Positions 37,301 through 46,140 of a DNA stretch of 64,000 nucleotides are shown here, one piece after another. Where the stretch lies: positions 1-64,000 of the forward strand of contig JBGCFI010000074.1 of NCBI GenBank assembly GCA_045106855.1, given 5' to 3'. The notes beneath the pieces were generated by a model. That model saw only the letters and a list, made by a program, of their open reading frames with translations, did no database searches and was not told the origin of the DNA. Origin of the DNA: Granulosicoccus sp045106855. GTDB lineage: Bacteria; Pseudomonadota; Gammaproteobacteria; Granulosicoccales; Granulosicoccaceae. The translations under genes were made by a program, and so were the position numbers. Each line of letters opens with the position of its first letter. The stretch's first letter is position 1.

Positions 37301-40300
37301 TACACCGCTCGCCGAACCCAGACTTTCTACCAACGACTGACATTCGTCAGCCGGGCCACCAATAATGCAATCTTCATCCGAATAGATAATGGTGATATCG
37401 GTGTGCTTATGCTTCTTGATAACGTCTTCCACCATGTCAACAGGTGAATAGATACGCCAGTTTGTCCACTCCACCTGTCTGTCTTCGCCCCACGCTGTGC
37501 GTGCACATTGAAACTCCCCTCCAAGGTGTTGTTCATACATGCTTACAACGGCCTCGTTATCCAGCAGACCGGAAGTATCGTTCCATAGTCCAAAGCCATA
37601 TAAGGCATTGGTTTCACCCAGTGACAGACCCATGATGGCATCGGGAGATAACCGAAACGTATCACGGAGTATTAGTGTATGCGCCTGGCTTAGTAGCGTT
37701 ACGGCACACAATTCCTCATACGCACTAAGTTTGGGCTGTGCCAACAAATGCGCGACACCCTCTACCGATGGAAACGCTGTTACAAGCCTTGTGGCAAGCG
37801 CTGGATGTGCCATCAACAGTCCACGCCCCATACGAGGATAGGCCGCCGCCGAACCGGTGTAGACAAAAGCCATGTCGCCAGCGGGAGCACCTTGACCCAG
37901 ATACACGCCATCCAGCAGACAGTCGCTGGATCCAAGGCCAAGTCCCGACGATGTTTGCATACAATGGGTGAGCGTGTCCCCTGAAGATGAGCTGTCTTTT
38001 GCCTCTGTCGGCTTAGACAGTTTGGCAACCATTTGCTCAAGACGATTGTTCAATTGCGCCTGACTGTCAGCCACAACTGCGACACGTCGGACACCGTCGT
38101 CTCTCATTACTCGATGTTTAATCAAATCGCACAACTTCTCATCAGAATCTGCACTGGCGTAGTAACAATAGGGAGCAGGCCGGAGAAAATCAGGAGTTGC
38201 TTTTGCTCGTGGAAATTCCAGCATCCAGGTCAACGGTGAGGTGGAACTGCCAGAGAACGTCGGTTTAACAGCAAACTGAAGGCATAGCTTCTCTGCGCTG
38301 GCCAGTCTGGGCTCGGTAATCTCACGAACGACTTGCTGACCACGACCAGCTAAAGCAGTTGCCATGACCATCGAGAACAGCGTTTCGGCTATCGGCGCTA
38401 CCCCATACACTTTGTTTATCAGTGTCTGACAAGGCAATGATGATAACGTCGTATCCTTGTCTCTGGCATCCAGTGAATCAATACTTCCCAGTACCGCTAC
38501 TCCTAAAGACTTTGCGGTAGATTCTCGCATTAGCAGCAAGGCACACGCCTTGTCGCTGTATCGCTCTGCAACCTCCTTTCTATTCGCACCTTCATATCCC
38601 TGATCGACAAGAGCAGCTAGCGCTGCTGAACGTACCGGTTCGCTTGCAAAATCCGCTGCGCCAACTACGGCTAAATCAATATCATGGGCATTGAGCGCTT
38701 CGCAGCCCAGCTGCAAAGCCACGACATCCGAATACTCTTCGGCAGAAACACTGTAGCCCTGTGCGCGAAAATCGTAAGCTGCGTTAATTCTGTTAGCGGG
38801 CATATTTGGCATAGCACCCAACACATCAGCAGCTGTCATTGGCGCAACAACTGTGTTCTTCAGGATATCCAACGTCTGGGTATCCGTACAATCACCCACA
38901 TAATCTGACAGACGCTCTCGAAGTAGCCATCGACAAGCATCCGAAGCGCAGCCCATACCCGTGAATACGCCAATACGATTGGCATGAAGTCGTTCTTTTG
39001 CCGAAACACCACCACGGCTAAGTAGTGCGCCCAGATCCAGTGTTTGCAATGCTTCATCAACCACAGCTATTAATGCCAACTGCTGCGGTTCCGTGTGTTG
39101 CAAATCAGCTGGCGGAGTTCTTAGCTGAACAGGGTCAAGAGTAATAGAGGAACAATGATCTGATGAAGACTCGGGTGAGCACATCAGTCGACGGACAATA
39201 CGATCTGTGCCACGATCGTTACCGGCTAGCGCACCTGTTGCGCAAATAACCAAGCGATCATCGGTATCATTGGCTTTATCCGATACATAGTCTGTTAACG
39301 GGCCGCGACGATCTGCATCACTCTTCACATTATAGTGCGTAGCGCTTCTGATTGAACTCGACCGGTAATCCTCCATGATTAGATGTGCATTGTTGCCACC
39401 GAAACCAAAATTACTGATTGCGGCGCGTCTTACTCCACTCGCAAGCCAGGGTTCGCTCTGCATCTGAGGCAGCAGACAGGACCCTTCAAAACTCTTGTTG
39501 AGTGCACCTTCTATACGCGTGGGCGGCAAGGTGTCATGCTCAAAAGCCAATGTCAGTTTCAATAAACTGGCAAGCCCGGCTACTGTGATCAGATGCCCTG
39601 TGTTGGACTTTACAGAACCGACTGGCAAGCACGTACTTCGCGCATAGAACTCACTGGCCGAACGTATCTCAACTGAATCTCCTACTGGTGTTCCAGTCGC
39701 ATGACATTCCAGGTAGTCGATTGTGTCAGGGTTAACCTCACACTGACGGTACGCGTTGCGCATCGCTTCCAGCTGTCCTTGTGAGTCTGGCACTAGAAAG
39801 CCACCCCGACGACCATCATTAGAAAGACCTACGGCGCGGATGACTCCAAAAACCTGTTCTGTATCACTCACGTCACGAAGTCGCTTCAACACGACTGCAG
39901 CTGCACCCTGAGCTGGTACCAGACCATCAGCAGATGCCGCGAAGGGTTGTGAACGCCCTGAAGGACTCAATGCCTGTAGCGCGCCAAATCCTTGCTGCAA
40001 CATCGCATCATGAGCTGCATTAACAGCGCCGACAACAACGACATCCAGACTATTCTGCTGTAGCTTTCGACACGCTATCTGTAATGCATACAACGAAGAG
40101 GCACATGCTGCATCCAGAGAAAACGCGTCACCCTTGGCACCCAGTGCACTCGCTATAAGATGCGCGGGTAAACCGGAATTAAATGCGTTTAAAACTGGCT
40201 TATTCGAAACTCCGGTAACCCAATGATCACAGGCATATTCGGTTTTGCCTTGAGTAGGATACGAAAGATTTGCCAGCACCACACCCAGTCTGCGGCTGTC

Positions 40301-40657
40301 AGGTACTGGTGTTTGCGCCTCTTTCCATGCCTGCAGTGCCGCATGTAAAGGCCATTGAACCACTACATCAAGCGCTGCTACGTCGACTCCACCCGCCAAG
40401 TGCAGATCAGTATCAAACACCTGATCAAATTTCTGAATATATCCACCCGTACCATGCTCTGCCTGGGCAGTGGATTGCCGCTCGTTCAGCTTGAGAGCAT
40501 CAGCCTTGACGGTTAGTAAATTTCGATTACCGGTTATTGCCTGCCATAACGATTCTGGTGTCAGGCAATCCGGTAGAACGCATCCGCGCCCGACTATGGC
40601 AATAGGGTCAGCAGCGAACACTATCTTATCCGGACGAGGGATCGTTCCAGGGATCAC
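34316..40657 (-). CDS. PfaC/PfaB-like megasynthase: KS-CLF-AT-DH-DH
   Basis: A 2113-residue iterative synthase subunit. Domains by approximate residue: ketosynthase 14-430 (Cys185 in DAACASS, His319 in CHATGTPVGD, His355 in NTGHL); chain-length-factor-like KS 465-770 without catalytic Cys (AQGYSVSAEEYS); PfaB-like acyltransferase 925-1240 (GLSLGE, Ser1012); then four hotdog modules forming two FabA-like dehydratase units (1370-1735 and 1780-2110). Catalytic His residues are seen in YLHANAMRPG, GHFHNDPCMPGT and AHFYQDPVQPG; the third hotdog lacks one. The architecture resembles PfaC with a built-in AT, as in myxobacterial Pfa3, but without the acylglycerophosphate acyltransferase. GTG at 40657 or 40621 could start translation; the latter clears the KR stop by 4 nt. 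Confidence 0.9.
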   Translation of the reverse strand: MIPGTIPRPDKIVFAADPIAIVGRGCVLPDCLTPESLWQAITGNRNLLTVKADALKLNERQSTAQAEHGTGGYIQKFDQVFDTDLHLAGGVDVAALDVVVQWPLHAALQAWKEAQTPVPDSRRLGVVLANLSYPTQGKTEYACDHWVTGVSNKPVLNAFNSGLPAHLIASALGAKGDAFSLDAACASSLYALQIACRKLQQNSLDVVVVGAVNAAHDAMLQQGFGALQALSPSGRSQPFAASADGLVPAQGAAAVVLKRLRDVSDTEQVFGVIRAVGLSNDGRRGGFLVPDSQGQLEAMRNAYRQCEVNPDTIDYLECHATGTPVGDSVEIRSASEFYARSTCLPVGSVKSNTGHLITVAGLASLLKLTLAFEHDTLPPTRIEGALNKSFEGSCLLPQMQSEPWLASGVRRAAISNFGFGGNNAHLIMEDYRSSSIRSATHYNVKSDADRRGPLTDYVSDKANDTDDRLVICATGALAGNDRGTDRIVRRLMCSPESSSDHCSSITLDPVQLRTPPADLQHTEPQQLALIAVVDEALQTLDLGALLSRGGVSAKERLHANRIGVFTGMGCASDACRWLLRERLSDYVGDCTDTQTLDILKNTVVAPMTAADVLGAMPNMPANRINAAYDFRAQGYSVSAEEYSDVVALQLGCEALNAHDIDLAVVGAADFASEPVRSAALAALVDQGYEGANRKEVAERYSDKACALLLMRESTAKSLGVAVLGSIDSLDARDKDTTLSSLPCQTLINKVYGVAPIAETLFSMVMATALAGRGQQVVREITEPRLASAEKLCLQFAVKPTFSGSSTSPLTWMLEFPRAKATPDFLRPAPYCYYASADSDEKLCDLIKHRVMRDDGVRRVAVVADSQAQLNNRLEQMVAKLSKPTEAKDSSSSGDTLTHCMQTSSGLGLGSSDCLLDGVYLGQGAPAGDMAFVYTGSAAAYPRMGRGLLMAHPALATRLVTAFPSVEGVAHLLAQPKLSAYEELCAVTLLSQAHTLILRDTFRLSPDAIMGLSLGETNALYGFGLWNDTSGLLDNEAVVSMYEQHLGGEFQCARTAWGEDRQVEWTNWRIYSPVDMVEDVIKKHKHTDITIIYSDEDCIIGGPADECQSLVESLGSASGVLMNHHLIVHTPTLQPYADTWRSVHTRQTSTHADVRVYGHGEHKSYEPTRHNIADQLTRQALQTIDFRKIVEQAYADGIRTFIEVGPRDTLTSSIKKILGARPHRALAADSIGHSDTSQLAHLVAALYADGHDVDMEALLSQLDSLHRHPWSVRKTRSSDIKIMIGFNMPEWPERVRHARMPCAPGLPVPAYNAIYAPEHKAILNVTSVAVNVPLPQNSPRGPSFDHAALKAASRGLISSLFGESFKSQDSYERQVRLPAPPLLMVDRIVGIDAEAGVESTGTIWTETDIKADEWYLHANAMRPGPLIESGQADLSLISWMGADFRNRDERVYRLLGCEMTVHDEQLPQVGETLCYQIEITGHAEINGIRLFFFQYDCRVDGRLVISVRHGQAGFFTDTELAASNGVLINLVNEPPQTANPPVFDVAKASTKRSFSKRDLDALRAGDAFACFGEGFEHCAAHSNPPRLPGGKLVLFDEVPDFNPVGGAWGRGYLQAVATVPLDAWFYDGHFHNDPCMPGTLMAEAAVQALECLAMAMGLSCQRDGWVFEPLPGASARFECRGQVIPDKQHELSYEVHVDQIIDGDMPEVHAALITSCDGFKVFYCPSFKVRLRRQWPSTSSDIIPTLIGPERESRGDWHALLACGNGAPSDAFGAMYQTMDHRGRVPRLPQPPYHMISRVLSISTRPNCPEIGATVVCEYDVPPDAWYFRDSRNGQMPFAVLLEVALQPCGWLGSHGGFALLGGECFRNLDGEGTFSNAIEAVAQRIRVKSTMTRFSTMGSMTIVHFDVDVDSSLGFNVLTLQTSFGFFPMDALNRQVGLETSEQQKAMRQLPVTRFFVEDPHSVLPAGQMLMNDGVDFFDPSGGTAGLGLIRGYQNVDPYAWYFKAHFYQDPVQPGSLGLDALLQVMLRGILLKGLTGNMKNPKVRYITPDHVIRWSYRGQVTPTAKKVTLVVEIASVEYCDDKLVVTASGSLWRDELRIYEAENLSICVYDDV

Positions 40658-42143
40658 CTACCAGCAATTCGACATGGCGATGATCACCTGATAACACTTC
40701 ATCAGCGAACAAAGTCGAACCCTCCTTAACGGGAATAAGTTGTATCCCGCGATCTTCAAAATATCGGGCCAGTGTCTGATCAACCATGCCACTCTCCCAC
40801 GGCCCCCAATTAAACGATTTGATGGTCGCATCGGGCCAGCGACGTTTTAGCGAATGCGCTACACGGTTCAGTATCTCATTCGCCATGGCATAGTCTGCCT
40901 GCCCAATGTTTCCATAAAATGCAGCGGCTGACGAGAATAGAGCAACTTGCTTTAACGGCGAGTCACCCACTGCCTCCAGCAGATGCTGTAAACCGCATAC
41001 CTTAGTCTCGAACACTCGATCAAACTGGGCGCGGGTTTTATCAACCAGCAGGCTATCCGCCAAAACGCCAGCCCCATGCACCAGTGCCGTCACCTTTCCC
41101 AGTTCAGACTGTATCTTTGCAACAACATCATTCACTTGTTGCTGAACAGAAATGTCGCAAGCATGGTACTGGACCGAAACACCGGCGGCCTCCAGACGCG
41201 TCATCGTATGACGGATTTCCTGTCCTGCCAGGGCTTGTCTTGCAGCACGCTCAATGTCCCTTGGAACGGGACGCTTGCCAGAGGCTATAACTCTGGCGGC
41301 AAGCTGTTGTCGAAGTGCCCGTACGTCGTTAGTTATTTCGATGTTTGCAGGCCACGGAGCAGGTACGGAACGACCCAGTAATACAAAACGTCCGGATACT
41401 CGTTGCGCCAGAGCTTCTATGCAATCGGCAGTGACACCTCGCGCACCTCCGGAAACAAGCCACACATCAGAGGCATGCGATGGTACTGGCTGCTGCGTTG
41501 GCCGAGACAACATTTGTCCGGGTTGCAATGAATACAGGCGACCATGCAAATCCACGCCAACTGCTGGGTGCGTAGAGCCTAACGCTGACAATAGTCTTTC
41601 AGTGGTGCCGGATATGTCATCGGGGTTAACCGCGATATCAATACAGCGTACTTTCATATCCGGCCACTCAAGTGCCGCTGTTCTGGCTAAGGCAGCCATT
41701 CCACCATGCCATCCCTGTGTGGGACCAGCGTGATAACAACCACCTGTGTCCTGCAATAAAATTAGTGACTTTCCACCGGCACTCCTGAACGCCTGGGCCT
41801 GCGCTACTGCACGCCAATGAATATCACGTGCAGTGCCTTCTCCTAGCGCAGCCGTGACTACCAACTGTTCAGTCAAAGCAGCCGGACTACTGGTTACATC
41901 TACGTGATATCCATCTGCACTCAATGCCAGGGCAATGGATGTGGCCAAAAGCGGATGTTCGTCCGTTACCGCTATATTTGAGCAAGCGAGCGAATGTTGT
42001 TCCGTTTGATCAAGTTCCCGAACTTCAATTGCACGTACAGAAACGCTCCGAAGTGCATTTACGTCTTCTTTTTTGTCTCTCAGGTGACTAGCTGTTGTCA
42101 GGGGACGTTCCGGACTCGTGAGGTGTCCGTCGTCCCCTAGCCG
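40626..42143 (-). CDS. ketoreductase (KR) region, probably expressed by -1 frameshift from KS-AT-ACP
   Basis: An open frame of about 505 codons encodes a PKS-type ketoreductase. A structural subdomain (SNIAVTDEHPLLATSIALAL) comes first, followed by the catalytic NADPH domain WLVSGGARGVTADC, FSSAAAFYGNIGQ and Tyr in ADYAMAN. There is no ATG or GTG between the preceding stop and the KR core. The only alternative start, TTG at 41948, has no ribosome-binding site and would remove the first beta strand (IAVTDE). The frame instead continues upstream into the KS-AT-ACP gene, offset by -1, through a slippery site. I infer that KR is made as the C-terminal part of an approximately 1830-residue KS-AT-ACP-KR protein like PfaA. 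A lost T in the T6 run (mutation or sequencing error) is the competing explanation. Confidence 0.8.
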   Translation of the reverse strand, partial: RLGDDGHLTSPERPLTTASHLRDKKEDVNALRSVSVRAIEVRELDQTEQHSLACSNIAVTDEHPLLATSIALALSADGYHVDVTSSPAALTEQLVVTAALGEGTARDIHWRAVAQAQAFRSAGGKSLILLQDTGGCYHAGPTQGWHGGMAALARTAALEWPDMKVRCIDIAVNPDDISGTTERLLSALGSTHPAVGVDLHGRLYSLQPGQMLSRPTQQPVPSHASDVWLVSGGARGVTADCIEALAQRVSGRFVLLGRSVPAPWPANIEITNDVRALRQQLAARVIASGKRPVPRDIERAARQALAGQEIRHTMTRLEAAGVSVQYHACDISVQQQVNDVVAKIQSELGKVTALVHGAGVLADSLLVDKTRAQFDRVFETKVCGLQHLLEAVGDSPLKQVALFSSAAAFYGNIGQADYAMANEILNRVAHSLKRRWPDATIKSFNWGPWESGMVDQTLARYFEDRGIQLIPVKEGSTLFADEVLSGDHRHVELLVGDPWNDPSSG

Positions 42144-42149
42144 AAAAAA
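42100..42149 (-). promoter_or_regulatory. candidate programmed -1 ribosomal frameshift signal
   Basis: On the minus strand, in the 0 frame, T TTT TTC (42149-42143) is a canonical X XXY YYZ heptamer decoded by tRNA-Phe in both frames. Five nucleotides later a hairpin starts: GGGGACG (42137-42131) pairs with CGTCCCC (42107-42101), extendable by one A-U pair. An inner stem CGGAC/GTCCG closes a 9-nt loop. The 0-frame TAG (42139-42137) lies at the spacer/stem boundary. No strong upstream Shine-Dalgarno-like enhancer is obvious. Confidence 0.65.
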
Positions 42150-45100
42150 TCCGCAATTTGCCTGATCGTTCTGAGTGTTCCCATATCTGCCGTACCCACA
42201 TCCTTGATTTCAGGTACCTGCATCCTCAGCGCTGACAGTACTTCTACCTGTTTGATCGAATCAATACCCAGCTCACCACTGAGATCCATATCATCCTCAA
42301 TCATTTCTTCCGGGTAGCCTGTTTTTTCAGCGATTAGCTTGCGTACAAGTTCCGTGCTGACCCTTGCTTGCGCAGCGCCATTGATGGCATTACCGTTGAC
42401 AGGCGTAGCCTGAATCGAATTCTCGCCGGAATGCACAGGAGCTAGCATGGTCGTAGAGAGAGGTTCAGCGGCTGTCAACTCATCGGAAAAATTACCGGAT
42501 CCGTTTGTCATAGCACCGTTAGTAGCTCCTGCTGGTGCAACAGCCATTGTAGACGAAGCAGCAGAGTGCGACTCATGCACAGGCATTGCATTAGGCGCCT
42601 CTGTATGTGGCACAGGCGAAGCGCCATTTATGTGGCTATGACCATTGAGCGACGATGATGCGACAACTGCCGGAGATGTTGATGAGAAATCAGCGGCAGG
42701 CATGGATGTGCCGTGAGCGATCGACTCAGTATTCTCGTTCTGCATGGGCAATGTCGCGTCTGTGGCGTCGTTGATTAACCCTGCTGCCAGACGCAGGTAC
42801 GACTGATGAGCGGCACTCATGGCTTCCATGTACTGGGAATGCCGCGCGGAAATTTCACTGATCAGCGCACGGCGCGCTGGATGTGAAGCAGGACTTTGCT
42901 GCATTGGATTCTCCGTGAGGATACCGTTAGCGGTTGACAAGCTTGCATCGGACTGCGGCTGTGAGCATTGTTCTGTCTGGGAGGTGACTGAAGATTGATT
43001 TTGCATTGCCATAGTTGATGTAGCCGCAGCTGCCGGTTGATGAATGTTTACGTTGACTGAAGATGTTTTCTTAGTACTCAGCGTTGAGGTATCTTCGCCT
43101 CGTGCATGATACGCCAGCGTGGAAATGTCTGAATTCGCTGTGCCCTGAGAATCGGTAATCGGAGAAACGTCGGATGTTTCGTTCGATTGGGAAGTCGTGC
43201 AGTCACTAACTATTCCTGGAGCCACTGTTGTACAGGCTGCCGCTACTATTTGATCACTGTTTATCAAAGACGAACCCTTATCACCTTGTGGTGGATAGGG
43301 TTTCTGATAGTTACTGCCCAATAAATCAACCGCGTGCTTACCAGGTTTCTTGCGCTCTTGCGGCGCTGGCAGACCTTCGTACAGGCTGGCAACATCAACA
43401 GCTATGCCGGACACAGCCAGCTCTCCTACTGCGCATAAAAACGATGCTGTACCGTTACCGTGCTTATTATCCAACGCAATAGCAGTAACGGTATGCTCTG
43501 GTAGACATTGACGAACCAGATTGGTCAATACCGATCCTGGACCGATCTCCAGGAATGTCGTCGCCCCGGCTGAATACAGCGACTCCAGTGTCTGTCTGAA
43601 CAATACCGGCTTGACTATCTGCTCACTCAGAACCTTGATGAGCGCGGATTTGCCTGACGGATAAGGAGTCGCAGTGCTGTTGGCATAAACTGCCCCGGAC
43701 GCCTCTAACAGCGAATGTTGAGCCAGCTTCTGAGCAAAAGCCGGTACTGCGTCTTCGACCTGAGGCGAATGAAAGGCCGCGGCGACCGGTAGAGTCTGCG
43801 CGTGTATCCCATGTCTGCCGAGCAGTGTTGCTGCGTGCTCCAGCCGAGCAGCATCACCAGACAAAACGACCTGCGCAGGTGCGTTGTCATTGGCCAGTGT
43901 AATGCCGTCACTTGCACCTGCCAAGGCATTCATAACAGTTGTAGCGGAAGCCTGCACAGCCAGCATACTTCCCTGCGACGAAGCCGCTGCCCTGCTCATG
44001 GCGGAAGCCCGCTCACAGGCAATTGTCAGCGCGGTGGATGCATCGAACACACTCGCGCTGTGCAAAGCCATTATTTCACCGAAGCTGTGTCCTGCTTGCA
44101 AGTCAGCACGAATTCCCAATTGCCTCAAGAGTGCCAACTGGGATAGTGCAACGGCCGCAATGGCCGGCTGAGCATGCCGCATATCGGTTAGTCTCAGGTT
44201 GGCAGCTTTTACGGATTCTGCAGAGAACAGGGTTGATGGAAATGCCAGATCGTGCAACTTCAGACCGGCAGTTGCAGGTATGTCGCAGGCCGAGTCCCAC
44301 ACAGCCCTTGCCTGCGGAAACGCCATGGCAATATCTGCTCCCATACCCAGATACTGACTCCCCTGGCCGGCAAACAGCAACGCAAGTTTTCCAGATACCT
44401 TGGCGCCGGACCGATAATGGATGTGACGATCTGTCGGTATGGCCTTGTCGACACTCTGCCTGGTCAACGCAATAAGTTTTACCGCTAGCTTCTTGAGATG
44501 CTCCGGCGATTCGGCGACTATGGCAGCACGATGGTTATGGCTGTTATCAAAACTCTCCCAACTTTCAGAGGCGATGCGAGCAAGATCATCTTCATGCACG
44601 ACATCGCGAGTAAGAGATTCGATCTGCTGGCATACGCTGTCGGTTGTTGGTCCAGATAGCAACAGCAATTCGGCCGGCATCACCCTCGCAGGTTGAGCCG
44701 GTTGCTTACCCGTGTACTCTTCCAGCGTGACATGGAAATTGCTGCCGCCAAAACCAAATGAACTCACTGATGCTCTACGCGGGTGCGAGGATCCACGAAT
44801 CCAGGGCCTGGCTTGCGTTGTTAGATAGAATGGCGTGTCCTGGCACAGCGCTTTAGCGGGTTGGCGCACTTTTATTGTCGGCGGTAATATTTTACGGCTC
44901 AGCCCGCCAATGACTTTGAGTAGGCCGGCGGCCCCGGCAGCCGCTTTGGTGTGGCCTATCTGAGACTTGACCGAACCAAGGGCGCACCACGGTGATTGCG
45001 CATCCCCATCAGGATCAAAAACGTTATGCAACGCCTCCAGCTCTGTCTTGTCACCTGCCACCGTACCCGTACCATGAGCTTCCACCAGTTCAACTGTCGC

Positions 45101-46117
45101 AGGCGAATACCCAGCCTTACGGTAAGCTCGCGTAAGCGTTCTTTCCTGACCACTGGCCAACGGCGCATAGACAGCCGTCTTACGTCCATCTGACCCACCT
45201 CCAAGCCCTTTGACAATAGCGTGAATACGATTTCCATCGCGCTCTGCATCGGATAGTCGTCGTAACGCAAGCATCCCGACGCCCTCCCCCAGCATCGTTC
45301 CATCGGCATCAGCTGACATAGGCCTGCAATCGCCACTGGGAGACAGCGCTGGTGTTTTGGAAAAACACATGTACATGAAAATGTCGTTAAGCGCATCGAC
45401 TCCGCCAGTCAGCACTAGATCAGAATCTCCCGAATGGAGTTCATGCAACGCTATTTGCAATGCCGATAGACTGGACGCGCAGGCAGCATCGGTAACGTAG
45501 TTGCTGCCACCAAAGTCTAGTCGGTTAGCAATCCGTCCCGCGACGACGTTACCCAGTAAACCGGGAAACGTGGTTTCTCGCCACTCGACAAAATTTGAGC
45601 TGATCCGATCTGCGATGTTCTGTACCAACTCATCGTCAAGACCTGCTTCTCGCATGCCTTTTACCCATGTCGGCCTTTGCAGCCGGCCCATCATCTGACC
45701 CACTAATTCAGTTGTTGCAGCGACCCCCAGGATAACGCTTGCGTGCGATTTATCCACCGGACTTGCTATGTCACGCTCAATTTCATCCAGCACATCACGT
45801 GCAGCGATCAGCGCTAGTAGTTGAGCGGTATCAGTGGTTGACAGGGCATTTGGCGGCACACCAAACGACAAGGGGTCAAAGGAGGTAGGCGGAATAAACG
45901 CACCCCGTGCGCCATATGTTCGATCACGCGCTGATCTATCACTATCGTAGTAATCTTCTGTCAGCCAATGTGTCTCAGGTACGGTCGTGAAGGTATCCTT
46001 GCCCTCGACGATATCGCGCCAGAATCCCAAGGTGTCGCCGCGACCCGGAAATATCGAGCCCGTTGCGACCACGGCAATTGGCTCGGCGTCATGGTTCGGG
46101 TGTGGATTACTGCTCAC
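42137..46117 (-). CDS. PfaA-like KS-AT-ACP synthase subunit (0-frame product)
   Basis: 1326 residues. Ketosynthase 10-465 with Cys213 in DAACASS, His348 in EAHGTGTVAGD and His389 in GHTKAAAG. Malonyl-type acyltransferase about 575-905 with GHSFGE (Ser678) and His783 in AAFHSPQV. A Ser/Thr/Asn/Ala-rich linker of about 330 residues follows, then a single acyl carrier protein 1256-1326 (GELGIDSIKQVEVL, phosphopantetheine Ser1287). Classical PUFA-type PfaA has several tandem ACPs and a KR; here only one ACP precedes the TAG and the KR lies in the -1 frame. The start is GTG, 23 bp after the pfaD-like gene. No phosphopantetheinyl transferase is in the window. Confidence 0.93.
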   Translation of the reverse strand: MSSNPHPNHDAEPIAVVATGSIFPGRGDTLGFWRDIVEGKDTFTTVPETHWLTEDYYDSDRSARDRTYGARGAFIPPTSFDPLSFGVPPNALSTTDTAQLLALIAARDVLDEIERDIASPVDKSHASVILGVAATTELVGQMMGRLQRPTWVKGMREAGLDDELVQNIADRISSNFVEWRETTFPGLLGNVVAGRIANRLDFGGSNYVTDAACASSLSALQIALHELHSGDSDLVLTGGVDALNDIFMYMCFSKTPALSPSGDCRPMSADADGTMLGEGVGMLALRRLSDAERDGNRIHAIVKGLGGGSDGRKTAVYAPLASGQERTLTRAYRKAGYSPATVELVEAHGTGTVAGDKTELEALHNVFDPDGDAQSPWCALGSVKSQIGHTKAAAGAAGLLKVIGGLSRKILPPTIKVRQPAKALCQDTPFYLTTQARPWIRGSSHPRRASVSSFGFGGSNFHVTLEEYTGKQPAQPARVMPAELLLLSGPTTDSVCQQIESLTRDVVHEDDLARIASESWESFDNSHNHRAAIVAESPEHLKKLAVKLIALTRQSVDKAIPTDRHIHYRSGAKVSGKLALLFAGQGSQYLGMGADIAMAFPQARAVWDSACDIPATAGLKLHDLAFPSTLFSAESVKAANLRLTDMRHAQPAIAAVALSQLALLRQLGIRADLQAGHSFGEIMALHSASVFDASTALTIACERASAMSRAAASSQGSMLAVQASATTVMNALAGASDGITLANDNAPAQVVLSGDAARLEHAATLLGRHGIHAQTLPVAAAFHSPQVEDAVPAFAQKLAQHSLLEASGAVYANSTATPYPSGKSALIKVLSEQIVKPVLFRQTLESLYSAGATTFLEIGPGSVLTNLVRQCLPEHTVTAIALDNKHGNGTASFLCAVGELAVSGIAVDVASLYEGLPAPQERKKPGKHAVDLLGSNYQKPYPPQGDKGSSLINSDQIVAAACTTVAPGIVSDCTTSQSNETSDVSPITDSQGTANSDISTLAYHARGEDTSTLSTKKTSSVNVNIHQPAAAATSTMAMQNQSSVTSQTEQCSQPQSDASLSTANGILTENPMQQSPASHPARRALISEISARHSQYMEAMSAAHQSYLRLAAGLINDATDATLPMQNENTESIAHGTSMPAADFSSTSPAVVASSSLNGHSHINGASPVPHTEAPNAMPVHESHSAASSTMAVAPAGATNGAMTNGSGNFSDELTAAEPLSTTMLAPVHSGENSIQATPVNGNAINGAAQARVSTELVRKLIAEKTGYPEEMIEDDMDLSGELGIDSIKQVEVLSALRMQVPEIKDVGTADMGTLRTIRQIADFFG

Positions 46118-46140
46118 GCGTTTTCTACTAGCACCGTTTG

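Noticed and set aside
41620..41948. KR as an independent gene starting at TTG 41948
   Set aside because: No ribosome-binding site, and the start would remove the first beta strand of the KR structural subdomain, whose sequence continues upstream in the same frame.
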